The position numbers were made by a program, and so were the translations under genes. This document shows, piece by piece, positions 19,115-29,200 of a stretch of 64,000 bases of DNA. Source of the stretch: Rhizobium deserti (GTDB lineage Bacteria > Pseudomonadota > Alphaproteobacteria > Rhizobiales > Rhizobiaceae); assembly GCF_004358025.1 (NCBI RefSeq), contig NZ_SMTL01000008.1, positions 118,643 to 182,642 of the forward strand, in the 5' to 3' direction. A model generated the notes under the pieces. The model searched no databases, was not told the DNA's origin, and saw only the letters and a list, made by a program, of their open reading frames with translations. The stretch's first letter is position 1. Each line of letters starts with the position of its first letter.

Positions 19115-19954
19115 ATGACTGCGCGCATGAATGAACGCTTCGCTGCATTGAAAGCGGAAGGGCGGCCTGCCTTCGTCACTTACTTCATGGGCGGCGATCC
19201 GGATTTCGAGACATCGCTAGAAATCATGAAGGCTCTGCCTGCGGCAGGTGCCGACGTTATTGAGCTCGGCATGCCGTTTTCGGATCCGATGGCAGATGGC
19301 CCGGCGATTCAGCTGGCTGGCCAGCGCGCGTTGAAGCACGGACAGACGCTCGCAAGGACGCTTGATCTTGCGCGACGCTTTCGCGAAATCGACAACCGGA
19401 CGCCGATCGTCCTGATGGGCTATTACAATCCCATCTACGTCTATGGCGTTGAAAAATTTCTTGATGACGCTCTCGCTGCCGGCATAGACGGCCTGATCGT
19501 CGTCGACCTGCCGCCCGAGATGGATGACGAACTGTGCATCCCGGCACTAGCAAAGGGCGTCAATTTCATCCGCCTGGCGACGCCGACAACGGACGAAAAG
19601 CGCCTGAAGACCGTGCTCAGGAATACGTCGGGCTTTGTCTACTATGTATCGATGAACGGGATTACCGGTTCGGCGCTACCCGATCCATCTTTGATCTCAG
19701 GCGCCGTCGGTCGCATCAAGGCACACACGGACCTGCCCATCTGTGTCGGCTTCGGGGTGAAGACTGCCGAACATGCGAGAGCGATTGGTGCCGCGGCCGA
19801 CGGCGTGGTCGTCGGTTCTGCCATTGTGGCCGAAATTGCTGCCAGCCTCACCGCGGAAGGCGCGGCTGGTCCTGACACGGTCGCATCCGTTGTGCGGCTG
19901 GTCCGCAGCATTGCAGATGGCGTGCATGCATCCCGCCTTGTTGCCGCCGAATAG
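19115..19954 (+). CDS. trpA: Tryptophan synthase alpha chain
   Basis: TrpA splits indole-3-glycerol phosphate into indole, channelled to TrpB, and glyceraldehyde 3-phosphate. The 279-residue barrel has catalytic glutamate in DVIELGMPFSDP, catalytic aspartate in IDGLIVVDLPPE, and phosphate-binding GFGVKTAEHA and GVVVGSAIV. The start codon follows the trpB stop after one base. accD follows 39 bp later. Confidence 0.98.
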   Translation: MTARMNERFAALKAEGRPAFVTYFMGGDPDFETSLEIMKALPAAGADVIELGMPFSDPMADGPAIQLAGQRALKHGQTLARTLDLARRFREIDNRTPIVLMGYYNPIYVYGVEKFLDDALAAGIDGLIVVDLPPEMDDELCIPALAKGVNFIRLATPTTDEKRLKTVLRNTSGFVYYVSMNGITGSALPDPSLISGAVGRIKAHTDLPICVGFGVKTAEHARAIGAAADGVVVGSAIVAEIAASLTAEGAAGPDTVASVVRLVRSIADGVHASRLVAAE

Positions 19955-19993
19955 TTTCCCCACATTGGGACAAGTTGAATCGGGAGTACCCAA

Positions 19994-20884
19994 GTGAACT
20001 GGATCACCAATTACGTCCGCCCGCGGATCAACTCCATGCTTGGCCGCCGCGAAGTACCGGAAAACCTCTGGATCAAGTGCCCTGAAACAGGTGAGATGGT
20101 TTTCCACAAGGACCTTGAGGAAAACAAGTGGGTCATACCTGCTTCCGGTTTTCATATGAAAATGCCGGCCAAGGCCCGCCTGGCTGACCTGTTCGATGAC
20201 GGCGCTTATGAATCGCTGCCGCAGCCCAAGGTCGCGCAGGACCCGCTGAAGTTTCGCGATTCCAAACGGTACGCCGATCGCTTGAAGGACAGCCGCATCA
20301 AGACTGAACAGGAAGACACGATCGTTGCAGGCCTGGGACATGTGCAGGGCGTCAAGCTCGTTGCCGTGGTCCACGAGTTCAACTTCATCGGCGGCTCGCT
20401 TGGAATGGCCGCAGGCGAAGCCATCGTCAAAGCCTGCGAACGTGCCGTTTCCGAAAAATGCCCGCTGGTTATCTTCCCGGCCTCGGGTGGCGCACGCATG
20501 CAGGAAGGCATTCTTTCCCTAATGCAGTTGCCGCGCACCACCGTTGCCGTCAACATGCTGAAGGAAGCCGGCCTGCCTTACATCGTCGTGCTAACCAATC
20601 CCACGACGGGCGGTGTAACGGCTTCCTACGCCATGTTGGGCGACGTTCATATCGCTGAGCCGGGCGCGGAGATCGGTTTTGCGGGCAAGCGGGTGATCGA
20701 GCAGACCCTGCGCGAAAAGCTTCCGCAAGGGTTCCAGACGGCCGAATACCTCCTGGAGCATGGCATGGTTGACATGGTCGTGAAGAGACATGATTTGCCG
20801 GCGATGCTGGCAAAGCTGTTGCGGATGCTCACCAAGCAACCAGGCCAGCAGGCGCTTCCTGCGCCCGTCGCAATCAGCGCTTGA
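19994..20884 (+). CDS. accD: Acetyl-CoA carboxylase carboxyltransferase subunit beta
   Basis: AccD and AccA form the carboxyltransferase that makes malonyl-CoA for fatty acid synthesis. The GTG start at 19994 has a GGGAG ribosome-binding site; the product has 296 residues. The catalytic core is typical: HEFNFIGGSLGMAAGEAI, FPASGGARMQEGILSLMQ and GGVTASYAMLGD. The N-terminal zinc ribbon, four cysteines in E. coli, is degenerate: only the first cysteine remains (WIKCPETG), and the second pair is replaced by VIPASGFH. Zinc binding of the usual kind is therefore unlikely. Confidence 0.96.
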   Translation: MNWITNYVRPRINSMLGRREVPENLWIKCPETGEMVFHKDLEENKWVIPASGFHMKMPAKARLADLFDDGAYESLPQPKVAQDPLKFRDSKRYADRLKDSRIKTEQEDTIVAGLGHVQGVKLVAVVHEFNFIGGSLGMAAGEAIVKACERAVSEKCPLVIFPASGGARMQEGILSLMQLPRTTVAVNMLKEAGLPYIVVLTNPTTGGVTASYAMLGDVHIAEPGAEIGFAGKRVIEQTLREKLPQGFQTAEYLLEHGMVDMVVKRHDLPAMLAKLLRMLTKQPGQQALPAPVAISA

Positions 20885-20914
20885 TCCACTGAACACAAGA
20901 TCCGGAGCGGCGGG

Positions 20915-22267
20915 ATGTCTACAATGAACGAGCCCGTTGTCAGTGAGTCTGAACGTGAGATCGAGAGGCTGATGGCTCTCCATCCGAAAGGGTTTGACCT
21001 TTCGCTGCAGAGAATTACGCGGCTTCTCGAGGTGCTTGGCAACCCGCACCAGAAGCTGCCGCCGGTCATTCACATCGCCGGAACGAATGGCAAAGGATCT
21101 GCGACCGCCTTCTGCCGTGCGCTGCTCGAAGCAGGCGGTCATGCCACTCACGTCCACACCTCGCCGCACCTTGTGAATTGGCACGAGCGGTACCGGATCG
21201 GCGTCAAGGGTGGGCGCGGTCGTCTTGTCGACGACGCCATGCTTGCGGATACTCTTCGTCGGATTGCCGCTGCAAACGATGGGCAGCAGATCACCGTCTT
21301 CGAGATCCTGACAGTCGCGACCTTCCTGCTCTTTTCGGAGCAGCCGGCCGATGTCGTCGTTCTGGAAGTGGGCCTTGGCGGCCGGTTCGACGCCACTAAC
21401 GTCATTTCTGATCCCGCCGTTTCCGTCATCATGCCGATCTCTCTCGACCACCAGGCCTATCTGGGAGACCGGGTAGAACTGATCGCTGCCGAGAAGGCCG
21501 GCATCATGAAACGTGGTCGACCTGTCGTCATCGGTCACCAGGAATTTGAGGCGGCGCGTGAGGTTCTCGTCGACACCGCTGAGCGGCTTCGCTGCCCGAC
21601 CACCCTCTACGGACAAGACTTTTCGGCTCATGAAGAGTTCGGCCGGCTGATCTATCAAGATGAATTCGGTCTGGCGGATCTTGCCCTGCCGCGTCTTCCC
21701 GGCCGCCACCAATATGCCAATGCAGCGGCCGCAATCCGTGCCGTCAAGGCCGCTGGTTTCGATGTTACGGAAGCCATGATGGACAAAGCCATGGCGACTG
21801 TAGAATGGCCGGCACGCCTGCAGAAGCTGAACGATGGAAAGCTCCTGGCCTACGCTCCGGCTGGCGCTGAAATCTGGCTGGATGGTGGGCATAATCCCGG
21901 CGCGGGCGAGGTTATCGCGGAAGCGATGGCCGCTTTCGAGGAGCGTCAGCCACGGCCCCTTTACATTATTGCCGGGATGATCAACACGAAGGACCCTGTC
22001 GGATATTTTCGCGCCTTCGCAGACATTGCCGAACATGTCTTTACCGTCGGCATCCGCAACAGCGAGGCGGGGCTGGATCCCGTTGTCTTGGCGCATGCCG
22101 CCTTCGATGCTGGCTTGGTCGCCGAGCCCTCAGGCTCGGCCATCGAGGCCCTGCAGGAGATCGCTTCCCGGCAGTTGCCCGATGCCCCGCCACCCCGCAT
22201 TCTGATCGGCGGGTCACTCTATTTCGCTGGTAATGTCCTCGCGGATAATGGCACCCCGCCGACCTGA
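20915..22267 (+). CDS. folC: Bifunctional dihydrofolate / folylpolyglutamate synthase
   Basis: FolC adds glutamate to dihydropteroate and to reduced folates. The 450 residues show the ATP-binding GTNGKGS at residues 56-62, the family signature HTSPHLVNWHERYRI, VVLEVGLGGRFDATNV, and EIWLDGGHNPGAGEV in the C-terminal domain. The start at 20915 lies 30 bp after accD in the same transcript; a second in-frame ATG three codons later is possible. It is the last gene of the trp-accD-folC cluster and is followed by a terminator. Confidence 0.96.
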   Translation: MSTMNEPVVSESEREIERLMALHPKGFDLSLQRITRLLEVLGNPHQKLPPVIHIAGTNGKGSATAFCRALLEAGGHATHVHTSPHLVNWHERYRIGVKGGRGRLVDDAMLADTLRRIAAANDGQQITVFEILTVATFLLFSEQPADVVVLEVGLGGRFDATNVISDPAVSVIMPISLDHQAYLGDRVELIAAEKAGIMKRGRPVVIGHQEFEAAREVLVDTAERLRCPTTLYGQDFSAHEEFGRLIYQDEFGLADLALPRLPGRHQYANAAAAIRAVKAAGFDVTEAMMDKAMATVEWPARLQKLNDGKLLAYAPAGAEIWLDGGHNPGAGEVIAEAMAAFEERQPRPLYIIAGMINTKDPVGYFRAFADIAEHVFTVGIRNSEAGLDPVVLAHAAFDAGLVAEPSGSAIEALQEIASRQLPDAPPPRILIGGSLYFAGNVLADNGTPPT

Positions 22268-22283
22268 TCCCGTCGGACAGGTA

Positions 22284-22323
22284 AAATAAAAGCCCGGCTG
22301 CGCATGCAGCCAAGCTTTTATTT
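22284..22323. terminator. Bidirectional terminator between folC and trxA
   Basis: AAATAAAAGC and GCTTTTATTT form the outer stem, and GGCTGC and GCAGCC around GCAT form the inner stem. The A- and T-runs on both sides suit convergent genes. Confidence 0.85.
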
Positions 22324-22339
22324 GAAAGTTTGAGGCTGA

Positions 22340-22660
22340 TCAGGCTGCGCTGGAAATCCAGGCGGCCAGAGCCGTCTTGGGCTTGGCGCCGACGGAGATG
22401 TCAGCCACTTCGCCACCCTTGAAGATCGCAAGGGTCGGGATCGAGCGTACACCAAACTGCGCGGCCAGCTCGGGGTTCTCATCGATATTCAGCTTCGCGA
22501 CCTTGACCTTGCCGGCCATCTCGGTGGAGATTTCTTCCAGGCTTGGTGCGATCATCTTACAAGGGCCGCACCATTCAGCCCAAAAGTCCACGACGACCGG
22601 TTCTGCGGAATTCAGCACTTCGTCCTGGAAATTGTTGATATCGACTTTCACGGTAGCCAT
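22340..22660 (-). CDS. trxA: Thioredoxin
   Basis: A 106-residue classical thioredoxin, the general cytoplasmic disulfide reductase. The redox motif CGPC is at residues 31-34 within DFWAEWCGPCKMIAP, and the cis-proline is in VRSIPTLAIF. I chose the ATG at 22660 (MATVKVDINNF), which has a GGAGAG ribosome-binding site; the longer frame from 22693 adds 11 residues foreign to the family. It lies 72 bp downstream of addA in the same direction, an arrangement common in rhizobia. Confidence 0.97.
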   Translation of the reverse strand: MATVKVDINNFQDEVLNSAEPVVVDFWAEWCGPCKMIAPSLEEISTEMAGKVKVAKLNIDENPELAAQFGVRSIPTLAIFKGGEVADISVGAKPKTALAAWISSAA

Positions 22661-22732
22661 AGGGCTCTCCTTCGCGATTCTGTGTTGCTGCAAATGTGAG
22701 CCTGTGCCCCGTCAATTTCAATGGCCGCCATC

Positions 22733-25700
22733 TCACTTTGTTTTAAGTTCGGCAAGCGAGCGCGACAAGAGCTCCGTAGGGAGGCTTATGATTTCGGCGC
22801 TCTCGGTATAAACGAGGACGCATTCCAACAGCTTGCCAGCATAGAGCGGCTTGAGAATCTCGCGGTAGATGGCGAGCTGGGCGCGATGAGCAAGGGGCAC
22901 ATCTTCGGCCCGTTTGGGTGGCAGGCGATTTGTCTTGTAATCGAGTATGATGACGCGATTCTCCATCGCCACCAGCCGGTCGACGCGGCCGGATATGGCA
23001 TAATCGCGCCCCTCCAGCGTCAGCGTACCCATGATCGAAACTTCTGCCTGGCTGCGTTCCGAGAAGATCGGCAGCACTTGCGGGTGGGACAGGACGGACA
23101 TGACATCGCGGACCAGTTTGCCGCGCTCTTCCTGAGGCCAGTATCTCGCAGCCCGTTCCGCATAACGGCTAGCTGCCTCCCCACGCTCATGCTCCGCAAA
23201 TTCGGTCAGCATCTGCAGCATGCGGTGCACGAGCCGACCTTTCTGAAGAGCAAGCCCGGAAGGCTCCTTTTTTCCGAACAGCGGCGAGCTCACGAGGAGA
23301 TCGTCGGCCTCGTCCTCGATCATGATGCCGGCACCGGATGGGCTGAGCGGCCTTGGAAGCAGCTTTTGGGCTGGTAGCGCGCGGGAAAGAGCCGCCGGAA
23401 GGGCTGGCCGTTCCGCTTGCGCTACGTTTTTTTGCTCGATGCTTCGTGCTTTCCCTGGAGCAGACGGCAACCGCCACCTGAAGCCATCCCATACCCCATC
23501 AGGACCAGAAAACTCAGCAGGGCTGCAATGATATTCGTGGTTCGACAATGCTGTCGATATCATCGATTGCCAGGTGTTGGGATTGTCGATTTTGCCGCGA
23601 TAACCGCAAACGACCAGCCGGTCGGCGGCACGTGTCATGCCGACATAAAGCAATCGTCGATATTCCTCTTCGGTTGCTGCTTTAATTCTTTCGTCATCGG
23701 CCACAGTCAGCGAATTTGCCAAAGTCTTTCCCGGCACCCAGGCAGGCACTTCCTCATCGCCGATCCTCAAGAGCCGGAATCTCGGCACATGCGAAGAGAT
23801 AAAGGCTTTGGAGCCGCTGTCGACCAGAAACACGATCGGGGCTTCCAAACCCTTCGAGGCATGCACGGTCATGATGCGGACTTCATTGCGGCCTGCATCC
23901 TGTTCGCGCTTGACCTCCGGCGATTCGAGCTCGAGCATCGAGATGAAGGCCTGCAGGCCCGGCAGGCCGCTCGTCTCGTGGTCCAGCGCGAAGGTCAGGA
24001 ATTCGTCGAGGATGTCGCCTGCTTCCGTCCCGAGGCGGCCGAGGAATTTTCGGCGGCCGCCTTGCGCTCCAAGAATGCGTGCAAACAGGTCGTGGGGACT
24101 GAACTTGCGAGCCAGCGCCAGGAGATGATGGAGCTTGTCGGCCGTTTCCCGAAAGCGCAGCGGCTGCTGCTCAGCCAGGTGGTTGAGGTTGAGCCAGGCA
24201 CTTGTTCTCTCCGGGCGTAGCGCGGCCACCTCAAACACGTCTTCCTCGGAAAGGTTGAAGAGCGGACTTTTCAGCAGCGCAGCCAGGGAAAGATCGTCAT
24301 GCGGCAAGAGCAGGAAACGCCCTAGCGCCAAGAGATCCTGGATTGCGATATGGCTTGTCAGCCGCAAGCGATCGGCACCGGCGACGGGAATGTTGTTCTT
24401 CCGCTTCAGCGCCCTGGTCAAGGCGTTGACGAAGGCGTCGCGCTTCCTCACCAGGACGAGAACGTCGCCGGCTTCTATCGGCCGTTCAATACCCTTTTCC
24501 ATGACGGTTTCCCGCCCGATCATCTCGCCGATCCGGTTGGCGATACGGCCGGCAAGGATGGCCGATGGCGCTTTGTCCGGCGTGGCATCGAAAGGCGCCG
24601 TCCAGTCCTCCTCCTGTTCGGAGATCTCCGGGACGACCACGTTCCAAAGATCGACCTCACCGGGATGACCGATGCGGTTAGACCGATGCTGGACCGGTTC
24701 TCCAAGGGCACTCAGTCCCTTGGCATTTTCCTCCAGAGAAAAGACGGCGTCGACGGCGGCCAGAACGTCGGCGGTAGAGCGGAAGGAAAGCGGCAGCCTT
24801 ACCGGGTTGAAGCTTTGACCGCTTGCTCGCACCCGCTTCTCGGTCTGGCGTCGTTCCTCTGCAAACCGCTCCGGCCTGGCACCCTGAAAAGAATAGATCG
24901 ACTGCTTCTCGTCACCGACTGCGAACATGGTGCGGCGGGTATCGCGCGCGCTGGCGCCGGAATAGAAATCTTCAGCCAGGGAATTGATCACTGTCCACTG
25001 TATCGGGCTGGTGTCTTGCGCCTCGTCAACCAGAATGTGATCAATGCCCTGGTCTAGCTTGTAGTGCACCCAGGCGCCCACGCCGTCCCGCGTCAGCAGG
25101 TCGGCCGTGCGGGCAATCAGGTCCTCGAAGTCGAGCAGGCTTCGCTGCTTCTTCAGATCCTCATAGTCCTCGTTCAGCCTCCGGGCCAGTACCAGCGCCG
25201 CTTTCGTCGCGTCGAACATGCGCATCAGGCGAAGCCGGTCGCGCTGTTCGACAACATGGCTGCGGGCAGTCGCGATCGCATCGGCAAGTTCGGGCGCCCT
25301 CGTCACCATGGCTTTGGCGATGAGTGATACATCTGCCTTTGGCTTTCCGTCCTTCGTCAGAAAGATCTGGTCGAGATATTGTGCCCGCTTGGAGGCATCC
25401 GGCTCCTTGGCGACTTGCCGAAGTCCGTAAGCGGCTTCCAAGACCTTCGAGCCGCCTTTCTGATCGCCGAGCGTCAGGTAAAGATCGAGCGTCAGGCCAA
25501 CGAGGTCGGGAAGCGGCCAATAGCCGGCGGCGATGCTTTCTTCCGTGTCGGCAGGCGCAAGGCCAAGCTTGAGCTTCAGCTCGGTCGCAATCCCGCCCGC
25601 TCGTTCCGCTCTGGCGACAAACCGGCGAATGGCGGTGCGATTGGCAATGATCTCGCTCAGCAGCGTTTCGAGCCCGAACTCGTCTCCGAGATCAAGGACA

Positions 25701-26275
25701 TGGGCAAAGGCCTCGGCGAGCTCGGCGTCTTCTTCCGCGGATGTGGCGGTAAGAAGGGACCGTCGCGCTTCGGCCAGCAGTGCGGAAGCTGCACGGTCAT
25801 CGAGCACCGCGAAATGCCCCGCGACATTGGCCTCCAGCGGAAACTGGTGGAGCAGCGCCTCGCAGAAGGCGTGGATCGTCTGGATCTTCAGGCCGCCCGG
25901 CGTTTCCAGCGCCTTTGCAAACAGCCGCCGTGCCTCGGCCAGCTTGAGTGAATCCGGCTCAGCACCTTCTACCTCGGCGATCTTCTGACGCAATTCTGCG
26001 TCCGAAATTACAGTCCATTCGGCAAGCCTCTGAAAGACCCGGTTGGACATTTCAGAGGCTGCAGCCTTGGTATAGGTAAGACAAAGGACCGCCGACGGCC
26101 GGGAGCCGGAAAGCAGCAAGCGGATGACACGCTGGGTCAGCACATGCGTTTTGCCGGACCCGGCATTGGCCGAAACCCATGCGGAGCTGGCGGGATCCGA
26201 GGCCAGAGACTGCTGAATCGTCGTCCAGTCGATCCATTTAACCGGATCGTCGCCCTGAGGAAGCTCGTCACTCAT
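22733..26275 (-). CDS. addA: AddA: helicase-nuclease subunit for double-strand break repair
   Basis: AddA is the UvrD-like helicase and nuclease subunit of AddAB, the alphaproteobacterial counterpart of RecBCD. It processes broken ends for RecA loading. The ATG at 26275 (MSDELPQGDDPVKWIDW) gives 1180 residues; the frame is open further upstream but overlaps addB. Walker A is AGSGKT at residues 38-43. Other helicase motifs are LVDEAQDTSPIQW, FAVGDEKQSIYSFQGA and VMTVHASKGLEAP-like IMTVHASKGLEAPIV. The C-terminal RecB-type nuclease shows GRVDRLV and ILDYKTNR. It overlaps the addB end by 8 bases. Confidence 0.96.
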   Translation of the reverse strand: MSDELPQGDDPVKWIDWTTIQQSLASDPASSAWVSANAGSGKTHVLTQRVIRLLLSGSRPSAVLCLTYTKAAASEMSNRVFQRLAEWTVISDAELRQKIAEVEGAEPDSLKLAEARRLFAKALETPGGLKIQTIHAFCEALLHQFPLEANVAGHFAVLDDRAASALLAEARRSLLTATSAEEDAELAEAFAHVLDLGDEFGLETLLSEIIANRTAIRRFVARAERAGGIATELKLKLGLAPADTEESIAAGYWPLPDLVGLTLDLYLTLGDQKGGSKVLEAAYGLRQVAKEPDASKRAQYLDQIFLTKDGKPKADVSLIAKAMVTRAPELADAIATARSHVVEQRDRLRLMRMFDATKAALVLARRLNEDYEDLKKQRSLLDFEDLIARTADLLTRDGVGAWVHYKLDQGIDHILVDEAQDTSPIQWTVINSLAEDFYSGASARDTRRTMFAVGDEKQSIYSFQGARPERFAEERRQTEKRVRASGQSFNPVRLPLSFRSTADVLAAVDAVFSLEENAKGLSALGEPVQHRSNRIGHPGEVDLWNVVVPEISEQEEDWTAPFDATPDKAPSAILAGRIANRIGEMIGRETVMEKGIERPIEAGDVLVLVRKRDAFVNALTRALKRKNNIPVAGADRLRLTSHIAIQDLLALGRFLLLPHDDLSLAALLKSPLFNLSEEDVFEVAALRPERTSAWLNLNHLAEQQPLRFRETADKLHHLLALARKFSPHDLFARILGAQGGRRKFLGRLGTEAGDILDEFLTFALDHETSGLPGLQAFISMLELESPEVKREQDAGRNEVRIMTVHASKGLEAPIVFLVDSGSKAFISSHVPRFRLLRIGDEEVPAWVPGKTLANSLTVADDERIKAATEEEYRRLLYVGMTRAADRLVVCGYRGKIDNPNTWQSMISTALSNHEYHCSPAEFSGPDGVWDGFRWRLPSAPGKARSIEQKNVAQAERPALPAALSRALPAQKLLPRPLSPSGAGIMIEDEADDLLVSSPLFGKKEPSGLALQKGRLVHRMLQMLTEFAEHERGEAASRYAERAARYWPQEERGKLVRDVMSVLSHPQVLPIFSERSQAEVSIMGTLTLEGRDYAISGRVDRLVAMENRVIILDYKTNRLPPKRAEDVPLAHRAQLAIYREILKPLYAGKLLECVLVYTESAEIISLPTELLSRSLAELKTK

Positions 26276-29200
26276 CGGTCTCGGCCTCCTCGTCATCCGC
26301 CGTGGACCATTCCGCAACCCGGGCCAGATGATCGTATTCTCCGCCGAAATCGCTTTGCGCCATCGGCACGATGCGCGATGCAAAGCCTGCATCATGGCTC
26401 CGCAGCGCCACGACGAAGCGCGTCAGCTGGTCCACCGATTCCTGGGCCAGTTCGAGCGCTGATTTCGGTTGCCTCTTGGCGGTGGCACTCGATCCTTCGT
26501 TGTTCACCTTGTCTTCGCGGAAACGGTCGCCCGGCCTCAGCCGCACGTAAAGCAGGTTGTCCGGCGTCATCGCGCCCGCCTTCCGGAACGCCCCCGCCTT
26601 CAGGGCAGCGGCCTCCAGGGCAAGTTGAGGGTCAAGCAGCGAACGCGCCTGCGACACGGAGGGATTGAGCCCGGTCTTGTAATCGATCAGGTCGGCGCGT
26701 CCGGATCCCTTGATATCGATACGGTCTGCGATTCCGGTCACCCGGATGCCGGCATTCTCGATCTCGAAACCGGCACCCACTTCGGTCAGCGTCTGTCGGA
26801 TGTCCGGCGCCCGTTCTACCTCCCAGTCGAGAAACGCGCGGGCAACGTCAACGAATCGCGGCCTCCAGACCCAATCAATATGCGGAGGCAGCTGTTCGGC
26901 ATCGAAGAGCTCGTCCGTGATCCGCTGCATCGCGGACCTGGCTTCAGCCGAACCCGGCCGGTGATCCTCGCGCGTATAGCGGTCGATGATTGCGTGATAG
27001 AGCGTTCCGCGCTCCGAAGCGCCGGGATCGCGATTGAAGGGGTGCAGCGGGTCAAGTCGCAGGATCCAACGCGCATAGATGGAATAGGGATCGCGGCGAA
27101 GCCGCCCGACCTCGCTGAACGAGTAGCTCTTCGGCTGCAGGTCCGCGGGCGGTTTGGGAGCAGGGCGCTTGGCAGGCGGCTGATTTTCCCCCGCATCGAT
27201 CGCGGCTGCCCAGTGACGGTAGACATTACCGCGCTCCTTGAGGGACCCTGCGAAGGCTTTGCCGCCAAGGGCAAGCAGCCTTTGCAGCCAGCGTGAGGCA
27301 ACGGTCGGCGTGGATCCTTGCCGCAGGGACCGTGAAAGGATCAGGTTCCGCGTGCCGCAGGCCATCTCAAAGTCATGCGCGAGCTGGCCGATCCGCCGTT
27401 CCGGCGGCTCGAGGCCCAGATCGGTCTTCATCGTGCGTGACAGGAAAGGGTTGTTGATCGTCTGGCCCGGCCATGATCCCTCGTTCAGTCCGCCGAGTAT
27501 CATCGTGTCGACGCTCTGCAGCCGCGCTTCCAGCGTCCCGAAGATGAAGACGCGCGGATCGCTGAGGGAACGTGGTTTTACCGCCTCCCCGGTGGTCAAG
27601 GCCATGACGATATCGATCCACTGGGGGCCGTCCGCCTCCATCTGGCCATCTGTGGCGATGACGTCGGACAGCAGGTTGGCCAGCTTTTCGCCGGCTTCGC
27701 CCGTCCAGAGCGCGGCAAGGTCTTGTCTCTCGTCGACGCAAAAGGCTTCAAGTGCCCGGCCTGTTCGCTGCGCCCAGTCGGACAGGGGCAGGCTCGACGT
27801 CAGCCCGCGTCCATCCGGGCGGCGGCGGACCAAGGCCGAGGCGAGCGGTTCGACGGCATTGGCAAGCCGATGCGCCAGGTCGAGTGCCTTTTTCGCAATA
27901 TCCTTGGGCAGGGCGAGCCGCCACTGAGGAGCGTGCTTGTCGTCTCGCTGCTTTGCTATTTTAGTTTCGAGCAAGGGTGCGAGTGCGGAAATATCCATGT
28001 CGCCCACGCCACCACGTAGCGCCAGCAGTTCCAGCGCCTCAATGGCCGGATGAAGCTCGGAGAGGGGCAGGCCGAGCCTCAGAAGGGGATGCTTGAGAAG
28101 GCCGACAATAGCCACCGGATCACCCGGTCTGAGGGTTGCCTCCAGAAGAAGCTGCGTCAAAGTCCCCTGAGGCGTGGCAGAGAGTGGAGATCCGGCCGTA
28201 TCATCGGCGATGACGCCAAAACGGGCAAGCTCGGCAGTCACGCGTCGGGCGAGGGCCCGATCAGGCGTGATGAGGGCCGCTTGGCTTTCTCCTCCGTCTC
28301 GGCCGGGATTTTCCAGGGCCAGCCTGAGAGCAATGGCGATTGCGACGGCTTCCTCCCGCTCGTTGGACGCCTCAAGCAGGGCGACGTCTTTGAACGCCTC
28401 GGCAATGCGATCCGGATTATGATTTTCCCGCCAGCCATTCCATTGGTCTGTCGCCCTGGCCGGCACGAGGGCCTTGGAAAGCACGTCCGCACGCATGGTG
28501 AGGGCGTCTGAGACATCGCCTAGAAGCTCGACCTCGTCGCGCCCGATGCCGAGCTTCTCCAATAGCCGCGACAAGCCGAACTGTGGATGGCTGCGGCTGG
28601 CCGGCTCGAGCTTTCCGTCGAACGCCTCTTCGCCGATCATGGCCCACTGGTCGGCCGGCATGGAAAGATCGAGGCCAGGAAGAACCACGGATCCATTCGG
28701 CAGCGAGGCAATTGCGGCAATGAGGTCCGCCGCGGCCGGCACGGATCCCGTGGAACCGGCAACGATTATCGGCCCATTGTGGTCGCGCGAGGCGATGCGG
28801 CGAGCTTCGGCACGCAGTACGGTTGCCTGATGCTTTGCCGGCGAAGAACGACGCAGCTCATCCAGGCGAGCTGGCCAGAAGGCACTTGCGATCGACAGGA
28901 ACTCCGCCGTCAACTGCCACCAGAGAGCATGCTCTCCGGTGTCCAGTTTCTGAAGGTCCGCCCAGTCGCGCTCCTCCGTCTCCACAGCGTCGATGAGTTC
29001 CGCAAGCGAGCGTGCGAGCCAGATGGCATCCGCAGGGCTTGCCGGCGCCACAAGCGGCGAGTCGGAATGGATGTCGAGCACGATCTTGGGAAGCTGGTTG
29101 CGCCAGGCAAGAATCAGTCGCCCCAACTCCAGCAGACGGGCTGTTCCGCCGATTGGGGTGGCGAGATCTATTTCGTCAGGTGCCACGAGATCAAAGTAAC

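Noticed and set aside
17680..19179. 499-codon open frame antisense to trpB
   Set aside because: It is the reverse frame of a highly conserved gene. Its product has no recognisable domain, and long antisense frames are common in GC-rich DNA.
20591..22096. 501-codon open frame antisense to accD and folC
   Set aside because: Same reasoning: both underlying genes are certain, and the antisense product has no family features.
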